Positions 24,707 to 32,753 of a stretch of DNA of 64,000 bases are shown piece after piece. The position numbers and the translations under genes were made by a program. This DNA is from Treponema saccharophilum DSM 2985 (GTDB lineage: Bacteria; Spirochaetota; Spirochaetia; Treponematales; Treponemataceae): the NCBI RefSeq assembly GCF_000255555.1, contig NZ_AGRW01000034.1:1-64000 (forward strand). Direction: 5' to 3'. How positions within the stretch are numbered: position 1 is the first letter of the stretch; each line of letters opens with the position of its first letter. Under the pieces are notes generated by a model that saw only the letters and a program-made list of their open reading frames with translations, was not told the DNA's origin and did no database searches.

Positions 24707-25969
24707 ATGTTGATAGAATTTAGCGTTGAGAACTTCCGCTCATTCAAGGAAAAACAAACTTTTTCTCTCCTGGCTTCTAAGGATAAAGATCTCATGGACG
24801 AAAATACTTTTCAAACCGGAAAGTATAATCTCTTAAAAACGGCTCTTGTTTATGGCGCAAATTCAAGTGGAAAATCCAATTTATTTATGGCCCTGAATTT
24901 CTTTCGAAATTTTTCTATTTTTTCAGGTCCAAAAAGTCAAAGCGGAGAAGCAATTCCTTCATCTCCGTTTATGTTGGATGCTGATACACAAAGCAAGCCA
25001 ACCACTTTTGAATTATTGTTTATTCTTCCAGATACTGGAGTTCGATATAGATATGGTATTTCATTTACCAGTGAGAAAATCACAGACGAATATCTGTTTG
25101 CCGTAAATAAAATAAAAGAGATTTCTCTTTTTGAGCGTACTGGACAAGAGATAACATTTAATAAAACATATTTTTCTGAAGCAACAAATTTTAATCCAAA
25201 AATTGTAAGAGAAAATGCGAGCTATCTTTCTGTATGTGCCCAAAATAATGGAGAGATAACTGGGAAAATCATACAATATTTTAGAGGGATTTGGATAACA
25301 TCAGGAATTAATACTCCTCCTTTTATTACAATGGAACGACTGGATAGCGGAGAAGATTTATCTAGAATTACAAAATTCTTACAATTTGCAGATATTCAAG
25401 TCCAGGGCCTTGAAAGAAAGAAAATCCCAGTTAATTTTGATAACACGGATCCGGATTTCGCGAATTTCTTTAAGAAGGAATTTCCCGATGCACAGGAAGA
25501 TCATATTCTTTATGCACATAATTTGTATAAAAACTCGGAAAAAGTTGGATTGCATTATTTTACAGATGAAGATGAGTCATTAGGAACAAGAAAGCTCTTC
25601 GACTATGCAGGAATTATCCTTCCTGTTTTGGACAATGGGGGTGTATTATTTATTGATGAATTTGATTCTTCTCTCCATCCTTTGGTTGTGGAAAGTATTG
25701 TTAAGCTCTTCAACAATCCAATTATCAACAAGAATAATGCTCAATTAGTTATTTCATGTCAGTCTGTTTCTCTTATGACAAATAAAATGTTTAGAAGAGA
25801 TCAAATTTGGTTGTGTGAGAAAAATGATTTTGGAGCTTCTGATTTATACTCTTTGATGGATATTGATGAACCTGTTCGAAAAGATGCTCTTTATAATAAA
25901 AATTATCTTGCAGGTAAATATGGGGCAGTCCCTTCAATTGATGTGATTCGTTTGCAAATGGGGTTGTAA
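24707..25969 (+). CDS. RloA-like AAA ATPase of an AbiL-type defence pair
   Basis: 420 residues of the SMC/OLD-like ATPase group. It opens with IEFSVENFRSFKEKQTFSLLAS, Walker A GANSSGKSNL (residues ~51-60), signature-like region in the middle, and Walker B GGVLFIDEFDSSLHPLV followed by QLVISCQSVSLM. Its stop codon is directly followed by the RloB ATG, so the two form one translation unit. Such pairs occur as the abortive-infection system AbiL and near restriction systems; the ATPase is thought to sense or gate and RloB to act as effector. AGAGG precedes the ATG. Confidence 0.85.
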   Translation: MLIEFSVENFRSFKEKQTFSLLASKDKDLMDENTFQTGKYNLLKTALVYGANSSGKSNLFMALNFFRNFSIFSGPKSQSGEAIPSSPFMLDADTQSKPTTFELLFILPDTGVRYRYGISFTSEKITDEYLFAVNKIKEISLFERTGQEITFNKTYFSEATNFNPKIVRENASYLSVCAQNNGEITGKIIQYFRGIWITSGINTPPFITMERLDSGEDLSRITKFLQFADIQVQGLERKKIPVNFDNTDPDFANFFKKEFPDAQEDHILYAHNLYKNSEKVGLHYFTDEDESLGTRKLFDYAGIILPVLDNGGVLFIDEFDSSLHPLVVESIVKLFNNPIINKNNAQLVISCQSVSLMTNKMFRRDQIWLCEKNDFGASDLYSLMDIDEPVRKDALYNKNYLAGKYGAVPSIDVIRLQMGL

Positions 25970-26575
25970 ATGGCACATGAAAAAAGAAGCGTAACGCTGA
26001 AACGTTCTTCAAAAAGAAAAAGACAATTAAGGAAGATACTAATCGTATGTGAGGGGGAAAAAACTGAGCCTGCATATTTTAAATCTTTTCCTGAAAAACC
26101 TGATGTTTTTGATTCATTAGATGTTCAAGGTATTGGAAATAATACAGTTTTTGTCGTAAAGAAAGCAATTGAATTACGGGACAAGGCCGTTAAGACAGGT
26201 ACTCCATATATCGAAGCTTGGGCGGTTTTTGATAAAGATGACTTTTCTCAGAAAGACTTTGAAGAGGCAATTAAAATTGCTGTAGAAAATAAAATTCATG
26301 TTGCATACTCCATCGAATGTTTTGAATTGTGGTATTTATTGCATTTCAATTATTACAATACGGCAATGCATAGAAATGATTATTTTGATAAATTATCTGC
26401 ATTATTAAAACAGAAGTATGAGAAAAATAATGAAAATATGTATTCGTTGTTGAAAACAAGAATTGATACAGCAATAAAAAATGCTTCGAAACTACATGTA
26501 AGACAAATGTCGCTTCCGCTATCAGAACAAAATCCAGTGACTTTGGTTTATGAACTAGTTCAAAAATTAAAGTAG
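25970..26575 (+). CDS. RloB family protein (Toprim-like effector)
   Basis: 201 residues. A basic N-terminus (KRSVTLKRSSKRKRQLRK) leads into the RloB core KILIVCEGEKTEPAYFKSF, then AWAVFDKDDFS and VAYSIECFELWYLLHF. The acidic residues in EGEKTE and DKDD match the Toprim-like metal site expected of a nuclease. It abuts the RloA gene with no gap and is followed by a terminator-like hairpin. Defence against phage is inferred from the family; the target is not known. Confidence 0.85.
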   Translation: MAHEKRSVTLKRSSKRKRQLRKILIVCEGEKTEPAYFKSFPEKPDVFDSLDVQGIGNNTVFVVKKAIELRDKAVKTGTPYIEAWAVFDKDDFSQKDFEEAIKIAVENKIHVAYSIECFELWYLLHFNYYNTAMHRNDYFDKLSALLKQKYEKNNENMYSLLKTRIDTAIKNASKLHVRQMSLPLSEQNPVTLVYELVQKLK

Positions 26576-26636
26576 TATTTATGAGAAAAACTACGGTAGC
26601 CATATCGCTAAGGAGGAGAAGGATAGTGTACAATAA

Positions 26637-26666
26637 AGCCTGCCTTCGTTATACGAATGGCAGGCT
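26637..26666. terminator. Terminator between convergent genes
   Basis: AGCCTGCCTTCGT (26637-26649) pairs with ACGAA-T-GGCAGGCT (26653-26666) across a 3-nt loop, with one bulge. On the minus strand it is followed by TTTATTG, so it best serves the minus-strand gene ending at 26677, and may also stop the RloAB transcript. Confidence 0.75.
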
Positions 26667-26676
26667 GTCCGAAATT

Positions 26677-27390
26677 TTACGCTACCGTTATCACAGAATC
26701 AATGTTTGCAGTAAAGTAGGTGTTGCCCGGCTTCGTGACGATGCTCACATTGTAGCTTCCAGCCGGAAGTTCACTAGGTACAGGAGAATCGACAACATTC
26801 GTGCCACGGCGATTGTACACTGAGAGGCGGGTGACTCCGCTTTCGTTTTCCAAAAAAACGCCCTGATTTTCATCTTTGATGTCGAATGTGAGGTTGCGGC
26901 CGTGCAGGCGGAGCGTCTTCCCCTTGCTTACGGAAAGGTTTGCGCTTTCGCTCGCATCATCATTCAGGGTTGTAATGCGGTAGAGTTTTGCTTCTCCTGT
27001 AAGGTCGGGTGGAATCTGCCTGTATTCGAGATTTGCCTTTACTTTTGCGATGGTCGCCTCGTTTGCGTTGAACAAAAAGCCCAGCGTGTGGTTTCCGGTT
27101 CCGAGTACAAAGCCGTCTTGGATATTCGCACAAGTACCTGTGGCGTTTGCCCTGAGGGTTCCGAACGGAAGCTCCACGCTGTAACCTTTAGCAAGGTATT
27201 TTATGACGATGGTTTCCATTACAGAAAGCATACCCAGGTAGTCTGCCTCCGTGAAAGAAGAGTTCCAGTCAGACATTTCGGAAGCGAGCTTTTTCTGGCT
27301 GAGAGATTGTGAGCAAGAACTTCTGAAGCAGAAGCCGTCTTTTGATTCGTCTGTTACAAGGACATTTTTGATAGTTTTAATGTTTAGCAT
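26677..27390 (-). CDS. HU-like DNA-binding protein with DUF4469 domain
   Basis: 237 residues. The N-terminal ~120 residues resemble an HU/IHF-like fold of the kind found in Bacteroidetes and spirochaetes (YLGMLSVMETIVIKYLAKGYSVELPFGTLRANATG). The C-terminal ~110 residues are an Ig-like DUF4469 domain (GKTLRLHGRNLTFD, GVTRLSVYNRRGTNVV, ELPAGSYNVSIVTKPG). GGAGAA precedes the ATG. It is convergent with RloB. DNA binding is inferred from the family; such genes often sit alone in accessory regions. Confidence 0.72.
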   Translation of the reverse strand: MLNIKTIKNVLVTDESKDGFCFRSSCSQSLSQKKLASEMSDWNSSFTEADYLGMLSVMETIVIKYLAKGYSVELPFGTLRANATGTCANIQDGFVLGTGNHTLGFLFNANEATIAKVKANLEYRQIPPDLTGEAKLYRITTLNDDASESANLSVSKGKTLRLHGRNLTFDIKDENQGVFLENESGVTRLSVYNRRGTNVVDSPVPSELPAGSYNVSIVTKPGNTYFTANIDSVITVA

Positions 27391-27447
27391 GTTTCAGTTC
27401 TCCTATGATTTCATGTCACCCCAAAAACTTTCTGGAGTCAAACTTTT

Positions 27448-27576
27448 TTGACAAGGAGAGCCGATGTGTGATATAATCTTTTTATTCGTTTAGAAAAGAG
27501 AATCACATCGTGGCTCTCGACTAATGGAAGCTTGTTTGGTAAGTGTTGGCGCACTTGTTAAAACAGGCTTTTTTTT
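27448..27576 (+). ncRNA. Candidate small RNA with own promoter and terminator
   Basis: TTGACA (27448-27453), 18 bp, TATAAT (27472-27477) is a near-consensus plus-strand promoter. About 50 nt after the expected start lies a strong intrinsic terminator: AAGCTTGTTTGGTAAGTG (27528-27545), loop, then CACTT...AAACAGGCTT (27552-27570) and six T. No ORF with a ribosome site lies between, so a transcript of about 90 nt is likely. An imperfect inverted repeat (GAGAGCC 27457-27463 / GGCTCTC 27512-27518) flanks the start. The RNA ends at the 3' end of the convergent metallopeptidase gene. Confidence 0.5.
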
Positions 27577-28141
27577 ATGCGTATATCATGGCATCCCCCC
27601 CCTGTGTACAAAATCTTTCCATAAGACCAGCCTTGATTCCTTCAAAAAAGGATTCCCCGCCGCTATCTTTTGCAACCAGCTGCCCTATGTGGAACTGCTG
27701 TTCCGCTATCATAAGGAACGTTGCTATTGCAGAAAACAGAATGGCTTCTGCCTCTGCGTTAGGGCATTGTTCCGTATGTCCAAAAAGTATGTGGCCGTAT
27801 TCATGGAAGATTATCTGCATAATCTCTGCCGCAGTCTTACTGTCATTGTAGGCAATCATACGGCAAACCTGCTGAGTTTCGCTGTCTGTGGCAATAAGGC
27901 ATAAGCCCTCTTTCCACAGGCTCAGCGAAATCTTTTGCATCTCCAGAAGGTTTTCAGACTTAAAGGCGGAATAAGCCTTTAGCAGGATGCCTTTGTTCTG
28001 AATTGCCTTCCGATAATCAAACCCGTCTTTGTAGTAACCTTCATCAGTCAAAAAGCGAACAGCAATCAAAATGATTTGGTTCACTCTCCAGCTGGGAAGT
28101 ACATACGATTCTTCTTCTGCGGTCTCACAGTTGTCTTTCAA
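27575..28141 (-). CDS. ImmA/IrrE-type zinc metallopeptidase
   Basis: 188 residues with the zinc motif HEYGHILFGH (residues ~113-122) and a glutamate downstream (EAEAILFSAIATFLM), the pattern of the ImmA/IrrE family. In ICEBs1 and related elements ImmA cleaves the XRE repressor encoded next to it; here the XRE gene lies 34 bp upstream in the same operon. Translation starts at TTG (28139-28141), with GGAGG 7 nt before. GTATAC repeats at 28145-28150 and 28157-28162 flank that ribosome site. Cleavage of its neighbour is inferred from the family. Confidence 0.85.
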   Translation of the reverse strand: MKDNCETAEEESYVLPSWRVNQIILIAVRFLTDEGYYKDGFDYRKAIQNKGILLKAYSAFKSENLLEMQKISLSLWKEGLCLIATDSETQQVCRMIAYNDSKTAAEIMQIIFHEYGHILFGHTEQCPNAEAEAILFSAIATFLMIAEQQFHIGQLVAKDSGGESFFEGIKAGLMERFCTQGGDAMIYA

Positions 28142-28175
28142 AAGTATACCTCCATGTATACATGCACTTTTAATC

Positions 28176-28514
28176 CTACTGGCTCTGAGCCGTCTTGTAC
28201 TCGTCCATAAGAATGTCCACTAGCTTTTTTTTCTGGTTCAGGCTAAGGTTATCCTTACTTGAAGCCAAAAGAATCTCTAGCTGATCGTAACTATAATGGG
28301 TTTCAAGGCCCATCAAATAGTCACTTGTTGTGTGAAGGGCGTTCGCAAGATTTGCAAGCACATTTGTTCGCGGCAAACTGCCCTGTGTCATATAGCGGCT
28401 GAATGATGCCTCCGTAATACCGCAGATTTCGCAGAGTTCTTTCTGTGAAAAGCGGTTTTCCTTCATTAGTTTCTTTACCCTCCCTGCAAAAAGATTTTCC
28501 TTTACTTCTGCCAT
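28176..28514 (-). CDS. XRE-family repressor (ImmR-like)
   Basis: 112 residues. Residues ~8-68 are a helix-turn-helix (RVKKLMKENRFSQKELCEIC, ITEASFSRYMTQGSLP, LANALHTTSDYLMGLE); the C-terminal ~40 residues are charged and probably mediate dimerisation or contact with the ImmA-like protease. GGGAGAAGG precedes the ATG. Its promoter carries inverted repeats at the -10 and near the ribosome site, as expected for autorepression. No integrase or conjugation gene is seen, so the pair may guard the RloAB defence module or be the remainder of a lost element. Confidence 0.88.
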   Translation of the reverse strand: MAEVKENLFAGRVKKLMKENRFSQKELCEICGITEASFSRYMTQGSLPRTNVLANLANALHTTSDYLMGLETHYSYDQLEILLASSKDNLSLNQKKKLVDILMDEYKTAQSQ

Positions 28515-28526
28515 AACAGCCTTCTC

Positions 28527-28638
28527 CCTATTAATAGGCTAAATTTCAAAACCATTTGTGGTTTCTTCTTTTTGTAAGACGGGAGCATTTCAATCGCCTC
28601 ACAGTACTAACTATAAGTGAAGTGATAGTCTTTGTCAA
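28527..28638 (-). promoter_or_regulatory. Promoter and operators of the repressor operon
   Basis: On the minus strand TTGACA (28633-28638), 17 bp, TATAGT (28610-28615). The inverted repeat ACTAT (28610-28614) / ATAGT (28625-28629) overlaps the -10 and spacer. A perfect 12-bp palindrome CCTATTAATAGG (28527-28538) overlaps the ribosome site. Both are candidate binding sites for the XRE protein. Confidence 0.7.
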
Positions 28639-29026
28639 GAAAAATTATATATAAGTATAATAAAATATAAACATTTTCCGTGTTCAAAAGAGTATTATAC
28701 AGCGCTTTGAAAAATGTTCAGCGACATTCTGAATAATCTTTTTGGCCGATGCGGAAAGTGCAGAGCGTTGTGAAAGATTTTTCTGACAGGCTTTTTCCGT
28801 GCTTTTCATTGTAACTATTTGAATTTATCTGAAAAGGTGCATTTATTCTGCAGAACCGTAAGGTTTTCATTGGGGGAGAGTTATAAGACATAATTTGACA
28901 ATAGTAAAAATAATATGCAAAGCGTTTTGGATGGGATGTTTTGGAATATTTAAAAACTGATTGTTTTGATTTGTGCGCTTTTATCGTGATTTTTCGCCAA
29001 ATATATTTCTTCATATACAAAAAAAT
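28639..29026. other. AT-rich intergenic region, no gene recognised
   Basis: About 390 bases with stop codons in all frames and no convincing ribosome site. A TTGACA at 28895-28900 has no matching -10. A long minus-strand frame crosses this region into the tRNA gene and is not credible. This is the edge of the accessory block. Confidence 0.5.
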
Positions 29027-29050
29027 CCCCCGAGCTGTTCCGCTCGGGGG
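29027..29050 (-). terminator. Terminator after tRNA-Ser
   Basis: CCCCCGAGC (29027-29035) pairs with GCTCGGGGG (29042-29050), loop 6 nt. On the minus strand it is followed by ATTTTTTTG, directly after the tRNA 3' end. Confidence 0.9.
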
Positions 29051-29056
29051 AAAATC

Positions 29057-29142
29057 CGGAAAGAGGGGGATTCGAACCCCCGGTGCCTTTTGGGCACGCA
29101 CGCCTTCCAAGCGTGTACCTTAAACCACTCGGACATCTTTCC
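29057..29142 (-). tRNA. tRNA-Ser (anticodon GGA)
   Basis: On the minus strand GGAAAGA (29142-29136) pairs with TCTTTCC (29064-29058) as acceptor stem. The anticodon arm is CACGC-TTGGAAG-GCGTG, giving anticodon GGA (serine, UCC/UCU codons). A long variable arm (GTGCCCAAAAGGCAC) and the GGTTCGAATCC T-loop are typical of serine tRNA. CCA is not encoded. It marks the border between the AT-rich accessory block and the GC-rich core. Confidence 0.95.
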
Positions 29143-29156
29143 AAAACACGGGGAAG

Positions 29157-29203
29157 ATGATAGCAGAATCCCGCGAATCCTTCAAGTGGAGGCGGGATTC
29201 TGC
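29157..29203 (-). promoter_or_regulatory. Extended -10 promoter for tRNA-Ser and upstream hairpin
   Basis: TGCTATCAT on the minus strand (29165-29157) is an extended -10 placed 15 nt before the tRNA 5' end. Overlapping it is a perfect 12-bp stem, GCAGAATCCCGC (29163-29174) / GCGGGATTCTGC (29192-29203), between the helicase stop and the tRNA; it lacks a T-tract. Confidence 0.5.
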
Positions 29204-29213
29204 CGTAATCGCG

Positions 29214-31820
29214 CTATTCGTACATCGAGTTTATCATGCGGTAGGTTCCGTTGACGATTTCCTTCTGCTTCTCGCTGAACGGGATGTCTGCGTCGACGAG
29301 GGACTCGAGGCTTGACAGGCTCTCGTTTATCGCCGTCGGGAAGCCGCGGCTGAGCTTGAACCAGAACGTGCCCTTTCCGTCGGAATGGAGCGTTATGAAG
29401 CTGTATTCCTGCGCGCTTCCGGCTTTTCCGCCCTTCCGCTTCTTTCCCTCCGTAATCCTGAGCACGAACGGGAGCATCTCGACGAGCTTGTCCTTTCCGC
29501 CTTCCTCGTTTATGTCGATATTGACGTTCTTGGGGAATTTGTCGTGGGGGAGCGGGTCGAGGTTCAGCGTGCGGACGACCTTGAAAATCACCTCGGCTTT
29601 CTCGCCGCCAAGAAGCTCGAACCTGCCGATTTTGAGCCGTCCGCGGAGTCCTGCAATCTGCGCGAGCTTGTTCTTGTCGTTCTCGCGGCCGAGCGCGACC
29701 TTGAGCTGCTCAATCGGCATCGCGAGTATCTTCTTTCCTTTCTCCTTCGCAATCTTGAACGTGATGCCGCCGAACGTGACGGAATTCTCGTCCTTCTTCT
29801 TGTCGGGGCTTTCCTTCCCGCCGAAGCGCCCGTCGTCCTTGCCGACTTTCTTCCCGCGGATGTCGTTGAAGCTCGTGCCGTTGAACTCAAGCCCGCCGGT
29901 GAGCGATTTTCCCTTCTTCCCGCGCGCCGCGTTGAGCCGTTCCTCAAGGTCGGGCGAGATTTTGTTGATGAGCGCCTTCGTGAGCGGGGAGACGCTTGAG
30001 GCGAACGTGCGCGACGTCCTGACGATTTCCCCGGCGACGATGAAAAGCGGGTCGGTCTTGAACATCGAGCTTCCCGGGTGGATTGAGATGTGGTCGGCCG
30101 TGAGCGAGCGGTAGTTCTCCTTTCCCTCGCGGATGCAGACGAACTGAATCATTCCCGAGGCGATGCAGCAGAGGTAGTCGTCCATGCTTCCGCCGCCCGT
30201 TATCGGGATTCCCATCGCGGCGACTTCCTCCTCGAGCTGCGTCTTTATGTTGAGGATTTCCGCCATCACCTTCTCGTCGAGGTAGTTGTTCTGGCAGAAC
30301 CTCTGCTGGTTCTTCATCGAGATGTACGTCCTGAAAAGCTTGACGTAGCTGACGAAATCGCCCTGCATGTCGCGGAACGCGTGGTGCGCGCGTCGTGCCT
30401 CCATCTCCTCTCCGGGCGGGAGGATGAACGGCGAGTGCGTGCTCATGAACGCAGCCGCGATGAGGACCTCCTCGAGAACCTCGGGGTAGCGCATGATGCT
30501 CTCGACGATTATGCGGCTGATGCGCGGCTCGAGCGGGAATTCGACCATCATCTTTCCGATTTTCGAGAGCGTGTTGTCGCTCTCAAGCGCGCCCAAAAGG
30601 TTCAGCGTCTCGACGGCGCCCCTGATTCCCTCGTCGCCGGGGCGGGATATGAAGTCGAACGAGGAGAAGTCCGTTATCCCGAGCTCCGACATGCGGAGGA
30701 CGACCTCGCTCAGGTCGGTTCTGAAAATCTCCTCCGTCGTGAATTCGTCGCGTGACTCGAAATCGTCGCGCGGGTAGAGCCGGTAGCATGTCCCCGGCTG
30801 CGTCCTTCCCGCGCGCCCGCGCCTCTGGTTGCAGCTCGCTCGGCTCACGGGCGTCTCGATGAGGCTCGACGTGTACGTCCGCGGGCTGTAGAAATTCAGC
30901 TTGGCGAGCCCCGAGTCGATGACCGTCGTGATTCCGTTTATCGTGACGGACGTCTCGGCGATGTTCGTCGAGATGACGACCTTGCGCTTCCCGAGCGGCG
31001 GCTTGTCGAACACGCGCTCCTGCTCCTCCTTGGGGAGACGTCCGTAGAGCGGGACGATGTGCAGCTTGTGCCGCACCGACGAGACGGCAAGGCGCTGCGC
31101 GCAGTCCTTTATGATTTTCTCGCCTGGGAGGAAGATGAGGATGTCGCCCTTGTCTCCGTTGTCGATGACGCGCTCTATTGTCGTCTCGATTTTCGCGAGG
31201 AGAAGCTCGGAGCCTGTCGCCGTCGCCGTCGTCGTCCGCCCTTCCGGCGGGTCGTATATCATCGTGACGGGGAACGTCTGCGTCTCAATCGTGACAATCG
31301 GCGCGTCGTCGAAATATTTCGAGAACGCCTCCGCGTTCATCGTGGCGCTTGAGACGACGACCTTGAATTCCGGGCGCGCCTTGAGGACTCGCTTCAGGAG
31401 CCCGAGGACGAAATCGATGTTCAGGCTTCTCTCGTGCGCCTCGTCGACCATCATCACGGAATAGCCGGAGAGCCACGGGTCGAGCTTCATCTCCTGCAGG
31501 AGGATTCCGTCCGTCATTATCTTGATTCTCGTCGATGCGTCCGTCTTGTCGTCGAACCGCATCTTGTAGCCGACAAGCCCCGGATATGTCGTCCCGAGCT
31601 GCTTAGAGATGAATTCCGAGACGCTCAGCGCCGCAATCCTTCTCGGCTGCGTCACGGCAATCATCCCGTTCTTCGAGTACCCCGCCTCGTGGAGGATGAC
31701 GGGAATCTGCGTCGTCTTTCCCGAGCCGGTGGGGCTCTGCACTATGACGACCTGGTTGTTCCTGAGCGATTCGAGGATTTTGTCCTTCTGCTCGTATACT
31801 GGTAGTTTCTGATAATCCAT
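29214..31820 (-). CDS. DEAH-box ATP-dependent helicase (HrpA/HrpB-like)
   Basis: 868 residues of the DEAH/RHA superfamily 2 helicases. Motifs in order: I SPTGSGKTTQIP, Ia TQPRRIAA, II MVDEAHERS, III VVSSATMNAE, V STNIAETSVTI, VI QRRGRAGRTQPGTCYR. A HA2-like helical region follows (residues ~400-560), and the last ~300 residues are a charged treponemal extension. Likely cytoplasmic RNA remodelling; exact substrate unknown. AAGGAAAG precedes the ATG. It is shorter than E. coli HrpA (about 1300) and closer to HrpB in size, while motif style resembles HrpA. Confidence 0.9.
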   Translation of the reverse strand: MDYQKLPVYEQKDKILESLRNNQVVIVQSPTGSGKTTQIPVILHEAGYSKNGMIAVTQPRRIAALSVSEFISKQLGTTYPGLVGYKMRFDDKTDASTRIKIMTDGILLQEMKLDPWLSGYSVMMVDEAHERSLNIDFVLGLLKRVLKARPEFKVVVSSATMNAEAFSKYFDDAPIVTIETQTFPVTMIYDPPEGRTTTATATGSELLLAKIETTIERVIDNGDKGDILIFLPGEKIIKDCAQRLAVSSVRHKLHIVPLYGRLPKEEQERVFDKPPLGKRKVVISTNIAETSVTINGITTVIDSGLAKLNFYSPRTYTSSLIETPVSRASCNQRRGRAGRTQPGTCYRLYPRDDFESRDEFTTEEIFRTDLSEVVLRMSELGITDFSSFDFISRPGDEGIRGAVETLNLLGALESDNTLSKIGKMMVEFPLEPRISRIIVESIMRYPEVLEEVLIAAAFMSTHSPFILPPGEEMEARRAHHAFRDMQGDFVSYVKLFRTYISMKNQQRFCQNNYLDEKVMAEILNIKTQLEEEVAAMGIPITGGGSMDDYLCCIASGMIQFVCIREGKENYRSLTADHISIHPGSSMFKTDPLFIVAGEIVRTSRTFASSVSPLTKALINKISPDLEERLNAARGKKGKSLTGGLEFNGTSFNDIRGKKVGKDDGRFGGKESPDKKKDENSVTFGGITFKIAKEKGKKILAMPIEQLKVALGRENDKNKLAQIAGLRGRLKIGRFELLGGEKAEVIFKVVRTLNLDPLPHDKFPKNVNIDINEEGGKDKLVEMLPFVLRITEGKKRKGGKAGSAQEYSFITLHSDGKGTFWFKLSRGFPTAINESLSSLESLVDADIPFSEKQKEIVNGTYRMINSMYE

Positions 31821-31847
31821 GTTCTTTCCTTGTTTTCGTTTTATTCG

Positions 31848-32003
31848 TTATCTGCTTTTCTCGCTCATGATGAGCATCTGCAGCCTGTTCTCCGCGCCCG
31901 CATATGCGGAATTCGCGCCGGCTTTCTGTATATACCGGGCGGAGATTGCCTCCGCAATTGTATTTCCGCAGGAGCCGCATTCGGCCGTATTGTTGATAGA
32001 CAT
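31848..32003 (-). CDS. 51-residue ORF with CxxC, possibly leaderless
   Basis: A short minus-strand ORF, opening MSINNTAECGSCGNTIAEA and ending in EKSR, with codon use like its GC-rich neighbours. It ends 27 bp before the helicase start and would be co-transcribed. There is no Shine-Dalgarno; instead TGGTAGAAT (32019-32011) ends 7 nt before the ATG, so transcription would start about at the start codon. The CGSCG could bind metal. I do not recognise a family. Confidence 0.45.
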   Translation of the reverse strand: MSINNTAECGSCGNTIAEAISARYIQKAGANSAYAGAENRLQMLIMSEKSR

Positions 32004-32057
32004 GGGTACGATTCTACCACAATTTGAGGATTTGCACGACTGCGGGGAACCTGGCTC

Positions 32058-32645
32058 CTACCGGCAGTACATGAGCGATATTCCGAAAAGGTATGACGGC
32101 TTCGTGCTCCAGATGTTCCGCTCTTCTTTGCGCTCCTGAATCGAGACGGACGCGCAGCTCAGCGGCGAGAATCCGAAGAGCGCGCCGAACGTCAGCCCCG
32201 ACGCGAGCATGAACGACGCTTGGGCTGAAAATCCCGCGTGCGCCTCGGAAACGGTCGTGTCCGTCTTGTCCGTCCATGTCGTCCCGACCGACGCGCCCGC
32301 CGAAAGACCCGCGGTGAGGAAGAGCAGCCGCAGTATTCCGATTCTGAGCACCGGCCCGAAATCCGCTTGGATGCCAATCATGATGGAGTTTTCCCCGCCG
32401 TTCGTCTCGTCGCCGTTCTTGTAGAACGCGGATATGCTTCCGTCCGCGTGTATTCCGGCTTTTTTTTCCACGTCGCTGAACCCGTTCCAGTGCACGAACG
32501 CGCCCGGAACGAGCTGCGTGAAGTCGTTCGTCTCGTCGTCCGAATTCACCACGGCGGAAAGAAGAAGCCCGCCGCTGAGGTAGCTCTCCGCGGTTGCCGC
32601 CGCCGTAATGAGGATGAAGACGAGTGCTGGCAGGATTTTTTTCAT
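32058..32645 (-). CDS. Secreted or outer-membrane protein, unknown function
   Basis: 195 residues. The start MKKILPALVFILITAAATAE is a clear signal peptide. The remainder is rich in alternating hydrophobic and glycine residues (SGGLLLSAVV, GILRLLFLTAGLSAGASVG, SFMLASGLTFGALFGFSP), suggesting a small beta-barrel, ending in LFGISLMYCR. The stop lies 54 bases before the small-ORF start. Upstream is the terminator of the nucleoside kinase. No family recognised. Confidence 0.65.
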   Translation of the reverse strand: MKKILPALVFILITAAATAESYLSGGLLLSAVVNSDDETNDFTQLVPGAFVHWNGFSDVEKKAGIHADGSISAFYKNGDETNGGENSIMIGIQADFGPVLRIGILRLLFLTAGLSAGASVGTTWTDKTDTTVSEAHAGFSAQASFMLASGLTFGALFGFSPLSCASVSIQERKEERNIWSTKPSYLFGISLMYCR

Positions 32646-32708
32646 TTTGGGTCAAGTGTATAAAAAGTGCGGCGCGCTGTCAATTTTCCGCTCTTCCCCC
32701 GAAAAAAA

Positions 32709-32730
32709 TGCCCCGGAAAAATCCGGGGCA
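32709..32730 (-). terminator. Terminator of the nucleoside kinase gene
   Basis: TGCCCCGGA (32709-32717) pairs with TCCGGGGCA (32722-32730); on the minus strand seven T follow. It lies just after the kinase stop codon at 32754. Confidence 0.92.
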
Positions 32731-32753
32731 CGCGGAGCCTGTTTAGGAAACCG

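Noticed and set aside
26581-26823. 80-codon plus frame after RloB
   Set aside because: It runs through a terminator and the 3' end of the HU-like gene; composition is not protein-like.
27524-27904. Plus frame MEACLVSVGALVKTG... as a small toxin
   Set aside because: No ribosome site; it is contained in the terminator hairpin and then runs antisense to the metallopeptidase.
28718-29110. 130-codon minus frame upstream of the XRE gene
   Set aside because: It covers most of the tRNA-Ser gene and its terminator.
31819-32139. Plus frame with a signal-like start opposite the small ORF
   Set aside because: No ribosome site, and it runs antisense into the end of the secreted protein gene; the minus-strand frame has better composition and context.
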